A DNA stretch of 64,000 nt. Origin: Pseudomonas sp. MYb118 (lineage in GTDB: Bacteria; Pseudomonadota; Gammaproteobacteria; Pseudomonadales; Pseudomonadaceae). The position numbers and the translations under genes were made by a program. The notes below the pieces were generated by a model. It was given only the letters and a program-made list of their open reading frames with translations. It searched no databases and had not been told where the DNA came from. This document shows, piece by piece, positions 48,376 through 56,553 of this stretch (positions within the stretch are counted from its first letter, which is position 1; every line of letters starts with the position of its first letter). The stretch is taken from NCBI RefSeq assembly GCF_040947875.1, contig NZ_JBFRXN010000001.1, positions 372,001 through 436,000 on the forward strand. Reading direction: 5' to 3'.

Positions 48376-48693
48376 TCAGCCGCCAGTTCCGCCGCCGGCA
48401 CCACCGGTGCCTCCGCCCGACGATCCGGTGCCGCCTCCCGCGCCGGAGCCACTGGAACCCCCGGCGCCACTCGTGCCCCCGGAACTGCCGCCCGAACTGC
48501 CCGAGCCGCCGTTCCCGCCGCCGTTGTTACCGCCGGAAGGTTCGCCGGGATTGTTGTTGGGGGCCATGGTCGAGCCGCCCGTCGATCCGGACTTGGTGCC
48601 GCTGGCATCGGCGCCGTCACCCGAAGCGGCAAATGCCGCCCCGGAGGTCGCCAGCAGGCTCGCCAGCAATAATGAAGCGAATTTGCTGTTCAT
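48376..48693 (-). CDS. Secreted Gly/Ser-rich low-complexity protein
   Basis: 105 residues: signal peptide FASLLLASLLATSGAAFA, then a tail of about 60 residues made of Gly, Ser, Thr and Asn runs (NNGGGNGGSGSSGGSSGG, SGSGAGGGTGSSGGGTGG). No known domain is seen. Such tails are found in surface or matrix-associated proteins. ATG 48693 was chosen to begin the signal peptide; five more residues are possible. It converges on the diguanylate cyclase gene, 49 bases apart. Confidence 0.65.
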   Translation of the reverse strand: MNSKFASLLLASLLATSGAAFAASGDGADASGTKSGSTGGSTMAPNNNPGEPSGGNNGGGNGGSGSSGGSSGGTSGAGGSSGSGAGGGTGSSGGGTGGAGGGTGG

Positions 48694-48782
48694 CAGATGC
48701 GTCTCCAAAGCTGAGTCAATACCTGATGTTGGTGGGGTGCGCGGATGGCTTGGTGCCGACTGGATGACGAGCGGTCGTCAGG

Positions 48783-49367
48783 TCAGCGGGCACTCTCGCC
48801 GAGTTTGTGCTCGAGGTGCTGACGCACCTGGGGCCATTCATCATCAATGATGCTGAACCGCACGGAGTTGCGTTTGCGGCCGTCGGGCATGATGCGCTCG
48901 TGGCGTACGATACCTTCCTGCTGGGCCCCGAGCCGGAGGATGGCGCTGCGGGATTTCTGGTTGTTCTCATCGGTGGTGAATTGCACCCGCACGCAGTTCA
49001 GCACCTCGAAGGCATGGCGCAACATCAGGTACTTGGCTTCGGTGTTGACGAAGGTTTTCTGCCAGCGGGCCGAGATCCAGCTGCTGCCGATTTCGAGCTT
49101 GCGATTGAGTGGGTCGATCTTCCAGAAGCGCGTCGAGCCGATCACTTCTGCGGTGTCGTTCAGCACAATGACAAAGGGCAGGACCGTGCCGGCATCGCGG
49201 CCGTCGAGCGCTTTTTTCAAGTAACCGTCGACGGTGGTCGGGGAGGGTACGACGGTGACGGTCAGGTTCCACAGTTCGCCATCGGCGGCGGCGCGGACCA
49301 GTGCCTCGGCGTCACTGTATTGCAGTGGGCGCAGGCTGATTCTGTTGCCTTGAAGGAGAGTGTCCAT
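48783..49367 (-). CDS. GNAT family N-acetyltransferase
   Basis: 194-residue GNAT of the RimJ/RimL-like group (NRISLRPLQYSDAEALVRAA; VIGSTRFWKIDPLNRKLEIG; LRHAFEVLNCVRVQFTTDENNQKS; ILRLGAQQEGIVRHE). It may acetylate a ribosomal or small-molecule amine; the substrate is unknown. ATG 49367 begins MDTLLQGNRISLRP; a longer frame reaches 49517, but this region contains a divergent promoter for the exonuclease gene. Confidence 0.85.
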   Translation of the reverse strand: MDTLLQGNRISLRPLQYSDAEALVRAAADGELWNLTVTVVPSPTTVDGYLKKALDGRDAGTVLPFVIVLNDTAEVIGSTRFWKIDPLNRKLEIGSSWISARWQKTFVNTEAKYLMLRHAFEVLNCVRVQFTTDENNQKSRSAILRLGAQQEGIVRHERIMPDGRKRNSVRFSIIDDEWPQVRQHLEHKLGESAR

Positions 49368-49495
49368 CCAGTGTGTATGCTCGGCGGGTGAGGTGAAAAG
49401 CGGGGAGGGCTTATTACGCCGTACTTGCGCTCGCGGACGCAACCCGCTGACGGTGTGAATGTCATACGCAGAACATCCCTGCCCGGAGCTGACCG

Positions 49496-50290
49496 ATGAA
49501 GAAATTGCGAATCGCAACGTTCAACGTCAACGGCCTGCGCGCCCGGCTGCCCAACCTGCTGGCGTGGCTGGCGCGGGAGAAGCCGGACATCGCCTGCTTG
49601 CAGGAACTCAAGTCGGTGGACAGCGCGTTTCCGGCGGCAGAGCTCGAGGCGGCCGGTTACGGCGCGATCTGGCAGGGCCAGTCTTCATGGAACGGTGTCG
49701 CGATACTGGCGCGGGATGCGCAGCCGCTGGAGAGCCGTCGCGGACTGCCGGGCGATGACAGCGATACCCAGAGTCGCTATCTGGAAGCGGCGGTGCATGG
49801 CGTGCTGGTGGGCTGTCTGTACCTGCCCAACGGCAATCCGCAGCCGGGACCGAAGTTCGATTACAAGCTGGCCTGGTTCGAGCGGCTGATCGCCTATGCC
49901 AGGGACCTGCACGACAGTGAGCACCCGGTGGTGCTGGCCGGTGACTACAACGTAGTGCCGACCGACCTGGATATCTACAACCCGAAGTCCTGGCTCAAGG
50001 ATGCGCTGCTGCAACCGCAAAGCCGCGAGTGTTATCAACGGTTGCTGGACCAGGGCTGGACTGACTCCCTGCGTCATCTGTATCCCGAGGATCGGCTCTA
50101 CACGTTCTGGGATTATTTCCGTCAACACTGGCAGAAAAACTCCGGCCTGCGCATCGACCATCTGTTGCTCAACCCGACGCTGAGTCCGTATCTGCTCGAC
50201 GCTGGTGTCGATGCCTGGGTGCGCAATGAGCCACATGCCAGCGACCATGCCCCGACGTGGATTCAATTGGGCTCGCGCAAGCGCCGTTGA
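49496..50290 (+). CDS. Exodeoxyribonuclease III family endonuclease
   Basis: 264-residue AP endonuclease/3'-exonuclease of the ExoIII group. Motifs: RIATFNVNGLRARL, IACLQELK with the metal-binding Glu, VLAGDYNVVPTDLDIYNP, WTDSLRHLYPEDRLYTFWDY, RIDHLLLN and the terminal SDHAPTWIQL. It repairs abasic sites. GGAG lies just upstream of the start codon. It precedes an arylamine acetyltransferase gene in the same direction. Confidence 0.92.
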   Translation: MKKLRIATFNVNGLRARLPNLLAWLAREKPDIACLQELKSVDSAFPAAELEAAGYGAIWQGQSSWNGVAILARDAQPLESRRGLPGDDSDTQSRYLEAAVHGVLVGCLYLPNGNPQPGPKFDYKLAWFERLIAYARDLHDSEHPVVLAGDYNVVPTDLDIYNPKSWLKDALLQPQSRECYQRLLDQGWTDSLRHLYPEDRLYTFWDYFRQHWQKNSGLRIDHLLLNPTLSPYLLDAGVDAWVRNEPHASDHAPTWIQLGSRKRR

Positions 50291-50327
50291 TCTGCGATGG
50301 GTACAATCGGTGCAAGATCGCAGCATT

Positions 50328-50353
50328 TGGCATGCAGCACTGGCATGCAGTAC
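50328..50353 (+). repeat. Short tandem direct repeat
   Basis: TGGCATGCAGCAC and TGGCATGCAGTAC follow each other directly, and a third TGGCAT begins at 50354, just before the acetyltransferase start codon. Probably slippage; no function is apparent. Confidence 0.5.
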
Positions 50354-50371
50354 TGGCATAAGGAACGAGCA

Positions 50372-51199
50372 ATGAGTCAGCCGCGCCTGAGTAATCTCGC
50401 GTTGTACTTGCAGCGCCTGGGTTTCGACGAGGCGCCGCCGCCCACCCTGGAAACCCTGCGCCGGTTGCAATGGCGCCACACCGGCGCCTTTGCGTTTGAA
50501 AACCTCACCACATTGTCTGGCGATCCGGTGCTCATTGATCTGGCTTCCATCGAGCAAAAGGTCTTGCACCACCGCCGTGGCGGCTACTGCTACGAGCTCA
50601 ACCATCTCTTTCTGGCCCTGCTGCAGGAGTTGGGTTTCGACGCTCAGGGGATCTCCGGTCGCGTGGTGATGGGGCAGCCCGAAGGTGCATGGACCGCGCG
50701 GACACACCGCTTGAGCCTGGTCACCCTGCACGGCGTGCGCTACATCACGGATGTCGGCTTTGGTGGCATGGTGCCTACCGGGCCGCTGCTGCTCGACACG
50801 AGCGCCGAACAGTCCACACCGCACGAGCCCTATCGCATCGAGCAACATGTGGACGGCTACACGTTGCGCGCCAAAGTCGAGAATGAATGGCGGCCGATGT
50901 ACATCTTTGATCTGCAACGCCAGGAAGACATCGACTACAAAGTCGGCAACTGGTACGTCTCGACCCATCCGGATTCACCTTTTGCCCTGCGCCTGATGGT
51001 GGCGCGCACCGGTGATGGCTGGCGGCGGACCTTGAACAACGGCAGTTTCGCGATTCACCGGGTCGGCCATGAAAGCGTGCGACGCGAGGTCGCCGATGTC
51101 GAGGAACTGATCGCACTGCTGCAAAGCGAGTTCGATATTCAGGCACCCGACAGTGAACGGTTGAAGCAGACGCTTGGGCGGTTGATCGCGCCTGCATAG
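50372..51199 (+). CDS. nat: Arylamine N-acetyltransferase
   Basis: 275-residue NAT that moves acetyl from acetyl-CoA to arylamines and hydrazines. The catalytic triad is seen: Cys73 in RRGGYCYELN, His112 in RTHRLSLV and Asp127 in TDVGFGG. ATG 50372 starts MSQPRLSNLALYLQRLGF; GGAACGAG precedes. Upstream frame codons overlap the repeat and are unlikely starts. Confidence 0.93.
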   Translation: MSQPRLSNLALYLQRLGFDEAPPPTLETLRRLQWRHTGAFAFENLTTLSGDPVLIDLASIEQKVLHHRRGGYCYELNHLFLALLQELGFDAQGISGRVVMGQPEGAWTARTHRLSLVTLHGVRYITDVGFGGMVPTGPLLLDTSAEQSTPHEPYRIEQHVDGYTLRAKVENEWRPMYIFDLQRQEDIDYKVGNWYVSTHPDSPFALRLMVARTGDGWRRTLNNGSFAIHRVGHESVRREVADVEELIALLQSEFDIQAPDSERLKQTLGRLIAPA

Positions 51200-51223
51200 G
51201 GCATAGACGGTTGTCCGAGCCGC

Positions 51224-51532
51224 TCAGGGGCGAGCCTCAGGCTCCATCATCTGCTGGATCTCGCTGACCGCATCCAGCAATTTTTTCTCCAGCGCCTTGA
51301 GGTCAGCGGCGGTGACACCCTTTTTCAGGTGGGCCGATTTGCCTTTGCCGCTGAGCAAGGCATGGCGCAGGGTGTTGTTGATCACCGTCTGATAGCCATA
51401 ACCCTCGCTTTCCGCCAGCACACGGGCCGCCTCGATGACGGCGTCGTCCAGCATGATGGTGATGCGTGTCTTGCCCTTGGCGGGGGCAACCGCCCCGCGA
51501 CGGGCGTTGCTGAAGTCGTATTCATCTTTCAT
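51224..51532 (-). CDS. brnA: BrnA-family antitoxin
   Basis: 102-residue antitoxin with a disordered N-terminal stretch and a ribbon-helix-helix-like segment (KTRITIMLDDAVIEAARVLAESEGYGYQTVINNTLRHAL) that binds operator DNA. It follows brnT by three bases in the BrnT-BrnA order typical of the family, in which BrnA neutralises the BrnT ribonuclease. The helical C-terminal tail (LKALEKKLLDAVSEIQQM) is unusual in length. Confidence 0.85.
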   Translation of the reverse strand: MKDEYDFSNARRGAVAPAKGKTRITIMLDDAVIEAARVLAESEGYGYQTVINNTLRHALLSGKGKSAHLKKGVTAADLKALEKKLLDAVSEIQQMMEPEARP

Positions 51533-51535
51533 TGC

Positions 51536-51820
51536 TCAAGCCTCTTCCAGGTATTGGCGACGCTCTTTTTTCGTGGCGGAGCGCGCTGAAATGATTCGAA
51601 CGAAATTCGGGTCGCGATAGGTGTAGGCCACCACCAGCAAACGCCCCTTGGCATCCAGCCCCAAGGTGACCCAGCGCTGTTCATCGTGATGGTCATCCTG
51701 AAATGTCAGTGCTCGTTCGTCATGGAACACGGCTTCGGTTTCCGCGAGGCTGACGCCGTGATGCTTCAATTTGTTTGCTGCGTTCTTGCTTTTGTCGAAC
51801 TGAATTTCGAATGACTTCAT
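51536..51820 (-). CDS. brnT: BrnT-family toxin (ribonuclease)
   Basis: 94-residue RelE-fold toxin. BrnT motifs are clear: FEIQFDKSKNAANKLKHHGVSL, EAVFHDERALTFQDDHHDEQRW, LGLDAKGRLLVVAYTYRD and IRIISARSATKKERRQYLE. It would cleave RNA when not bound by BrnA. An inverted repeat overlaps its promoter, in keeping with autorepression by the complex. Confidence 0.92.
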   Translation of the reverse strand: MKSFEIQFDKSKNAANKLKHHGVSLAETEAVFHDERALTFQDDHHDEQRWVTLGLDAKGRLLVVAYTYRDPNFVRIISARSATKKERRQYLEEA

Positions 51821-51825
51821 TATGC

Positions 51826-51840
51826 ATACTTTATATGTAT
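51826..51840 (-). promoter_or_regulatory. Operator/promoter of brnTA
   Basis: ATACTTTATATGTAT is an inverted repeat (ATAC-N7-GTAT) five bases before the brnT start codon. On the minus strand it contains CATATAAAG, a likely -10 element. Consistent with repression by the toxin-antitoxin complex. Confidence 0.5.
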
Positions 51841-51995
51841 TGAGAACAGGGCAACGCTACCGACTGTCGCCGCAGGTAGAAAAAGATTAGCGGGAGAAAC
51901 CAGCGGGCTCGCCGGGATGTATTTCAAGGTTTATTGGGGTTGGCGAGGGTATGGGGCGCGGCAGGGATGAACGCCTGTCCATAAAGTGACTGACA

Positions 51996-52009
51996 AGTTG
52001 TATACAACT
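51996..52009 (+). promoter_or_regulatory. Perfect palindromic operator upstream of the NCS2 permease
   Basis: AGTTGTATACAACT is a perfect 14-base palindrome 68 bases before the permease ATG. A related TATGTTGCATACA follows at 52028-52040. TTGTATACAA-like sites are typical of GntR/FadR-group repressors; no such gene is in the window. Confidence 0.55.
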
Positions 52010-52077
52010 CTATGGACATTTGTTCCGTATGTTGCATACAGTGGTCCCTATAACAAAAATCAGGGAACCCCCCAATC

Positions 52078-53598
52078 ATGAAAACGCCCCATGTTTCACT
52101 CCAACGGCCCGAGGACGAAAACCTCGGGGTCGGCGCGAATATGGCTTACGGCCTGCAACATGTTCTGACCATGTATGGCGGTATCGTCGCGGTGCCCTTG
52201 ATCATCGGCCAGGCGGCCGGGCTCTCGGCCGCAGACATCGGTTTGTTGATTGCTGCTTCATTGTTTGCGGGAGGGTTGGCGACTTTGCTGCAGACCCTCG
52301 GTCTGCCGTTCTTCGGCTGTCAGTTGCCGCTGGTGCAGGGCGTGTCGTTCTCGGGCGTCGCGACCATGGTGGCGATTGTCAGCACGGGCGGAGAGGGCGG
52401 GTTCCAGGCCATCCTGGGGGCGGTGATTGCCGCGTCATTGATCGGCTTGTTGATCACCCCGGTGTTCTCGCGAATTACCAAGTTCTTTCCGCCGCTGGTG
52501 ACGGGGATCGTGATTACCACCATCGGCCTGACGCTGATGCCGGTGGCTGCCCGCTGGGCCATGGGTGGCAACAGCCACGCGCCGGATTTCGGCAGCATGG
52601 CCAATATCGGCCTGGCGGCCGTGACGCTGGTGCTGGTGTTGCTGCTGAGCAAGATCGGTAGCGCGAGCATTTCCCGTTTGTCGATCCTGCTGGCCATGGT
52701 GGTCGGGACGATCATTGCCGTGTTCCTCGGCATGGCGGACTTTTCGTCCGTCACCGAAGGGCCGATGTTCGGCTTCCCGACGCCGTTCCACTTCGGCATG
52801 CCGACGTTCCATTTCGCCGCGATCCTGTCGATGTGCATCGTGGTCATGGTGACGCTGGTGGAGACGTCCGCGGACATCCTCGCCGTGGGTGAAATCATCG
52901 GCACCAAGGTCGACTCCAAGCGCCTGGGCAATGGCCTGCGGGCAGACATGCTGTCGAGCATGCTTGCGCCGATCTTCGGCTCCTTTACCCAAAGCGCCTT
53001 CGCCCAGAACGTCGGGCTGGTGGCGGTGACCGGGATCAAGAGCCGATATGTGGTCGCAACCGGTGGCCTGTTCCTGGTGATCCTGGGGCTGTTGCCGTTC
53101 ATGGGTCGGGTCATCGCCGCCGTGCCGACCTCCGTACTGGGCGGCGCCGGCATCGTGCTGTTCGGCACGGTGGCGGCCAGCGGCATTCGCACGTTGTCCA
53201 AGGTCGACTACCGCAACAACGTCAACCTGATCATCGTCGCCACTTCCATCGGTTTCGGCATGATCCCGATTGCCGCGCCGAATTTCTACGATCACTTCCC
53301 GAGCTGGTTCGCCACGATCTTCCACTCGGGAATCAGTTCTTCGGCGATCATGGCGATTGTGCTGAACCTGACGTTCAACCACCTGACTGCCGGTAACTCG
53401 GATCAGCAATCGGTGTTTGCCGCCGGCACTGAACGTGTCCTGCGCTATCAGGACCTGGCCGCCTTGCGTGAAGGCGATTACTTCAGCGAAGGCAAGCTGC
53501 ACGACTGCGACGGCAAGGAAGTGCCGGTCATCGAAGTCGAAGACCACGGACACGGCGAGCCACGCCCAATGCACGCCAACAGCAGCGAACACGCCTGA
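52078..53598 (+). CDS. NCS2 nucleobase:cation symporter
   Basis: 506-residue permease of the NCS2 (UraA/XanQ) family with about 14 membrane segments. Family motifs: YGLQHVLTMYGGIVAVPLI, LPLVQGVSFSGVATM, VTLVETSADILAVGEIIG and GSFTQSAFAQNVGLVAVTGIKSR (NxG/QNVG motif). The ETSADIL segment and length favour xanthine/urate carriers over uracil ones. The hydrophilic C-terminal tail is rich in Glu and His. A palindromic operator lies upstream; two REPINs lie downstream. Confidence 0.88.
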   Translation: MKTPHVSLQRPEDENLGVGANMAYGLQHVLTMYGGIVAVPLIIGQAAGLSAADIGLLIAASLFAGGLATLLQTLGLPFFGCQLPLVQGVSFSGVATMVAIVSTGGEGGFQAILGAVIAASLIGLLITPVFSRITKFFPPLVTGIVITTIGLTLMPVAARWAMGGNSHAPDFGSMANIGLAAVTLVLVLLLSKIGSASISRLSILLAMVVGTIIAVFLGMADFSSVTEGPMFGFPTPFHFGMPTFHFAAILSMCIVVMVTLVETSADILAVGEIIGTKVDSKRLGNGLRADMLSSMLAPIFGSFTQSAFAQNVGLVAVTGIKSRYVVATGGLFLVILGLLPFMGRVIAAVPTSVLGGAGIVLFGTVAASGIRTLSKVDYRNNVNLIIVATSIGFGMIPIAAPNFYDHFPSWFATIFHSGISSSAIMAIVLNLTFNHLTAGNSDQQSVFAAGTERVLRYQDLAALREGDYFSEGKLHDCDGKEVPVIEVEDHGHGEPRPMHANSSEHA

Positions 53599-53608
53599 CC
53601 CCACCCCC

Positions 53609-53709
53609 TGTAGGAGCGAGCTTGCTCGCGATGATCGTCAACGATAACGCGGGCCGCCTGAAAGCCCGTGGTGTCCGAACCACCATCGCGGGCAAGCCCG
53701 CTCCCACAG
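53609..53709. repeat. REPIN copy 1 of a tandem pair
   Basis: TGTAGGAGCGAGCTTGCTCG at the left, GCGGGCAAGCCCGCTCCCAC at the right; interior GATCGTCAACGATAACGCGG and GTGTCCGAACCACCATCG. Its right palindrome is of the other REP type. Confidence 0.92.
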
Positions 53710-53724
53710 GGGCTTTTGATCTTC

Positions 53725-53825
53725 TGTAGGAGCGAGCTTGCTCGCGATGGTCGTCAACGATAACGCGGGCCGCCTGAATGCCCGCGGTGTCCGAAACACC
53801 ATCGCGAGCAAGCTCGCTCCTACAG
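53725..53825. repeat. REPIN copy 2 of a tandem pair
   Basis: TGTAGGAGCGAGCTTGCTCG at the left, GCGAGCAAGCTCGCTCCTAC at the right; interior GTCGTCAACGATAACGCGGG and GTGTCCGAAACACCATCG are nearly identical to copy 1, 15 bases away. Confidence 0.92.
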
Positions 53826-53828
53826 GGT

Positions 53829-54963
53829 TCATTCCACCGAAGTCTGCAACACCTCGATCCACAACGCCCCTTTGCCCGACGCCGCTTCACCGACACGTTT
53901 CAGCGCACCCTGGTCGCCGACCGCATAAGTGCCGACCTTTTCGCTTTTCTCACCCGTCACCAGCAACCATTTCCCGTTCGGCGAGAAGGCGATGTTACGT
54001 GGCTGCTTTTCCTCGACCGGATAGTTCTCGAGATAGCGCAAACCACCCGTGGCCGTATCCACCGCGAACGCCGACACCGAGCTGCTGGTGCGCTCGGTCA
54101 TGAACAACAGCTTGCCATCGGGCGAAAGGCGCAGGTCCGCCGCCCAGATTCGCGGTGTCGGGTCGTCCTTGAGGTCGTTGTTGCGCGCATCGCGCACTTC
54201 ACCGTGGGCCAGTTTCAAGCGCTCGGGAATGCCGTTGGCCACGGCAATCTGAGTCAGCGCCCCGGTGCTGTCGTTGATCGAAAACGCAGTCACCGTGCCG
54301 CTCATCTCACCGACCACGTACAAGTATTTGCCGTCTTTGGAAAAGGCCAGGTGGCGAGGTCCGGTGTTGTCCGGGACGCTGACGTAGCCGCTGCCAATCG
54401 GGGTGAGTACGCCGGTCTTGCTGTCCAGGCGATATTGCAGGACCCGGTCGGCGCCCAGGTTGCCGGTGTAGGCAAAACGATTGCTTGGGTCGGTGCGCAC
54501 CGAATGGGCATGCGGGCCGGTGGCATAGCTCTGGATCGTGTCGGAGGGCTGGTAGGCCTTGTCGATGGCTTGCACGGTGACGGCGTCGGCACCGTAGGAG
54601 GCACCCATCAAATAGTGCCCATCCCGGTCGGTAGACAGGTAAGCCATGCTTTGCGCCAGCGGTGCCTTGGTCGCGGGTGTCAGGTGCCCGCTTTTCGGAT
54701 TCAATATGGTAGCCAACGACCTGAAAGGGTTTGACCCGCAGGGCGGCGAACAACACTTTGCCGTCGGGCGTGATGGCCATGGGGTTGACCTGATCCCCGG
54801 CGCTGACCTGATCGACCAGTTTCAGCGAGCCGTTGCTCTGGTCGAGCCGGTACTGGGAAATCAGGCCGTCACCCGGACTGGAGATGTAGGCGTAGGTAGC
54901 GGCATGGACGGGAAGGCTGAGACCGCCGACGACGGCAGCCGCGAGGAGGAGGGATTTACTCAC
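53829..54963 (-). pseudogene. Periplasmic beta-propeller lactonase, frameshifted
   Basis: Two overlapping frames together encode one YVTN/6-phosphogluconolactonase-like (PF10282-type) propeller of about 378 residues. The first frame (from ATG 54963) has a signal peptide (LLLAAAVVGGLSLPVHA) and YAYISSPGDGLISQYRLDQS, continuing to FQVVGYHIE. Homology then jumps to the other frame (LNPKSGHLTPATKAPLAQSM) through to GALWIEVLQTSVE. The shift lies between about 54693 and 54710 (one base extra or two missing). Unless it is a sequencing error, the protein is truncated. It diverges from the Nramp-like gene and sits in a sugar-acid-like cluster. Confidence 0.8.
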
Positions 54964-54992
54964 AGTGGATCCTTTTATTGTTATTGATGTGA

Positions 54993-55011
54993 TCAGTCAT
55001 CCTATGACTGA
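54993..55011. promoter_or_regulatory. Perfect inverted repeat, shared cluster operator (site 1)
   Basis: TCAGTCATCCTATGACTGA is an 8-3-8 perfect inverted repeat, 30 bases ahead of the lactonase gene and in the region shared with the Nramp-like gene. Its core GTCATCCTATGA is repeated exactly before the araC gene at 60939-60950. Confidence 0.65.
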
Positions 55012-55206
55012 AACATTCAGACATCAATGGCTGTTTTGCCGGACAGCGAAGAAATCCCCAGCCGATGGCTAATGGCTATGCCCGTACAGCGTCTAAGGAA
55101 TTGAAATATTTTTAAATAATCTCGTTTTAACAAGTGTTGTACGACATCGTACTTACTGTGTTCGACTTCGCGGGTTCTCACAAAAAAAACAACGGAGATA
55201 CCCTCT

Positions 55207-56508
55207 ATGACCAGCATTCCCACCGTGGAAGGCCAGGCTGCGGCGCCCGCGCAAAGTCGATTTCTACGAATATTCAAACTCCTGGGCCCGGGCATCATTG
55301 CCGTACTGTCCTGGCTGGGCGCGGGTGACCTGATCACGTCGTCCGTGGCCGGCGCCAACTACGGTTACGCGATGATGTGGGTGCTGGCGGTTTCGCTGCT
55401 GCTGCGATACCTCATCGTCAACATCATCGCCCGCTTCCAGCTGTGCAATAACCAGGGCATGACCATCCTGCAGGGTTATGCACAACTCAATCCTTTCTTC
55501 GCCTGGTTCATGCTCGTTTACGCCCTGCTGATGGGGCATCTGATGAACGCCTACATGATCAAGGGCGCAGGGGAGTCGCTGGCGATGCTGTTCAAGATCG
55601 ACCAGCCCTTGCTGTGCTCGGTGGCTGTGGTCCTGGCGGTGTGGATGCTGGTCGGTCGCAACATCTACTCGATGATCGAAGGCGTGATGAAGTTGCTGCT
55701 GGCGATCATGACGCTGGCGTTCATTGCCCTGGCGGTGATGTCCGGCCCCGACGTGGGTGGCATCATCAAAGGCACCATCGGTTTCAGCATTCCGAAGGAC
55801 GAAGGCGTGCATGGCGCGTTGCTCGTGGCGGTGTCGGTGATCGGCGCGGTCGCCGGTTCCATCGCCAACTTCGTGCATCCTTACGTCATGCGCCAGAAGG
55901 GCTGGATCGGGCCGCAACACAAACGCATTCAACGCAACGACCTGCTGTTTGCGGTGTTCGTCGGGATCATCATCAACCTGGCCATCTGGATCGTCGGCGC
56001 GGAAATCCTGCGGCCCAACGGTATCGAAGTGAAAACCCTGGGTGACCTGGGCAAGGCGCTGGAAATCTACTTCGGCCCGATCGGCTGGTACGTGTTCTTC
56101 ATCGGTGTATTCGCCACGCTGTTCGCCAGCATTTCCGGCAAGACCACGGCGTTCCCGATGCTGATCACCGATGCCTTCCAGCACGTGTTCCCCAAGCGTC
56201 GCGACAAGTACGGCAAGGAGTTTCACCATGATCCGATGCACAAATGGTTCATGCTGTTCATCCTCGTCACGCCACTGATCTGGTCGATGCCGGGCATGCC
56301 GGACTTCGTGACCCTGACCATTGGCGTCAGCGCGCTGAACATCATTGGTTTGCCGATCATTTCCCTGGGTCTGCTGATCATGTCCAACCAGAAGAAGCTG
56401 CTGGACAAGCAATACCGCAACAACCTGTTCGAGAACATCGCACTGGCGTTCGCCACCGGCCTCGCCCTGTGGGTCGCCTTCCAGCTGGGCGTCGATCTGT
56501 TCGCCTGA
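55207..56508 (+). CDS. Nramp-related membrane transporter
   Basis: 433-residue integral membrane protein with about 11 segments and the LeuT-like Nramp fold signature (LGPGIIAVLSWLGAGDLITSS at helix 1). In true Mn2+/Fe2+ carriers the helix 1 motif is DPGN and helix 6 carries MPH; here these places read GAGD and ANFVHP, so classic metal binding is not supported. It may carry Mg2+ or an organic substrate of the surrounding catabolic genes. CGGAGA precedes ATG 55207. A strong hairpin follows. Confidence 0.8.
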   Translation: MTSIPTVEGQAAAPAQSRFLRIFKLLGPGIIAVLSWLGAGDLITSSVAGANYGYAMMWVLAVSLLLRYLIVNIIARFQLCNNQGMTILQGYAQLNPFFAWFMLVYALLMGHLMNAYMIKGAGESLAMLFKIDQPLLCSVAVVLAVWMLVGRNIYSMIEGVMKLLLAIMTLAFIALAVMSGPDVGGIIKGTIGFSIPKDEGVHGALLVAVSVIGAVAGSIANFVHPYVMRQKGWIGPQHKRIQRNDLLFAVFVGIIINLAIWIVGAEILRPNGIEVKTLGDLGKALEIYFGPIGWYVFFIGVFATLFASISGKTTAFPMLITDAFQHVFPKRRDKYGKEFHHDPMHKWFMLFILVTPLIWSMPGMPDFVTLTIGVSALNIIGLPIISLGLLIMSNQKKLLDKQYRNNLFENIALAFATGLALWVAFQLGVDLFA

Positions 56509-56516
56509 TGCCGGAT

Positions 56517-56545
56517 CATCGAGGGGGCGCAACGCCCCCTCGATG
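56517..56545. terminator. Strong hairpin between convergent genes
   Basis: CATCGAGGGGGCG pairs with CGCCCCCTCGATG, a perfect 13-bp stem with a CAA loop, between the Nramp-like gene and the dehydrogenase gene. No T-tract; likely a transcription or exonuclease barrier on both sides. Confidence 0.6.
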
Positions 56546-56553
56546 GCCTGGGT

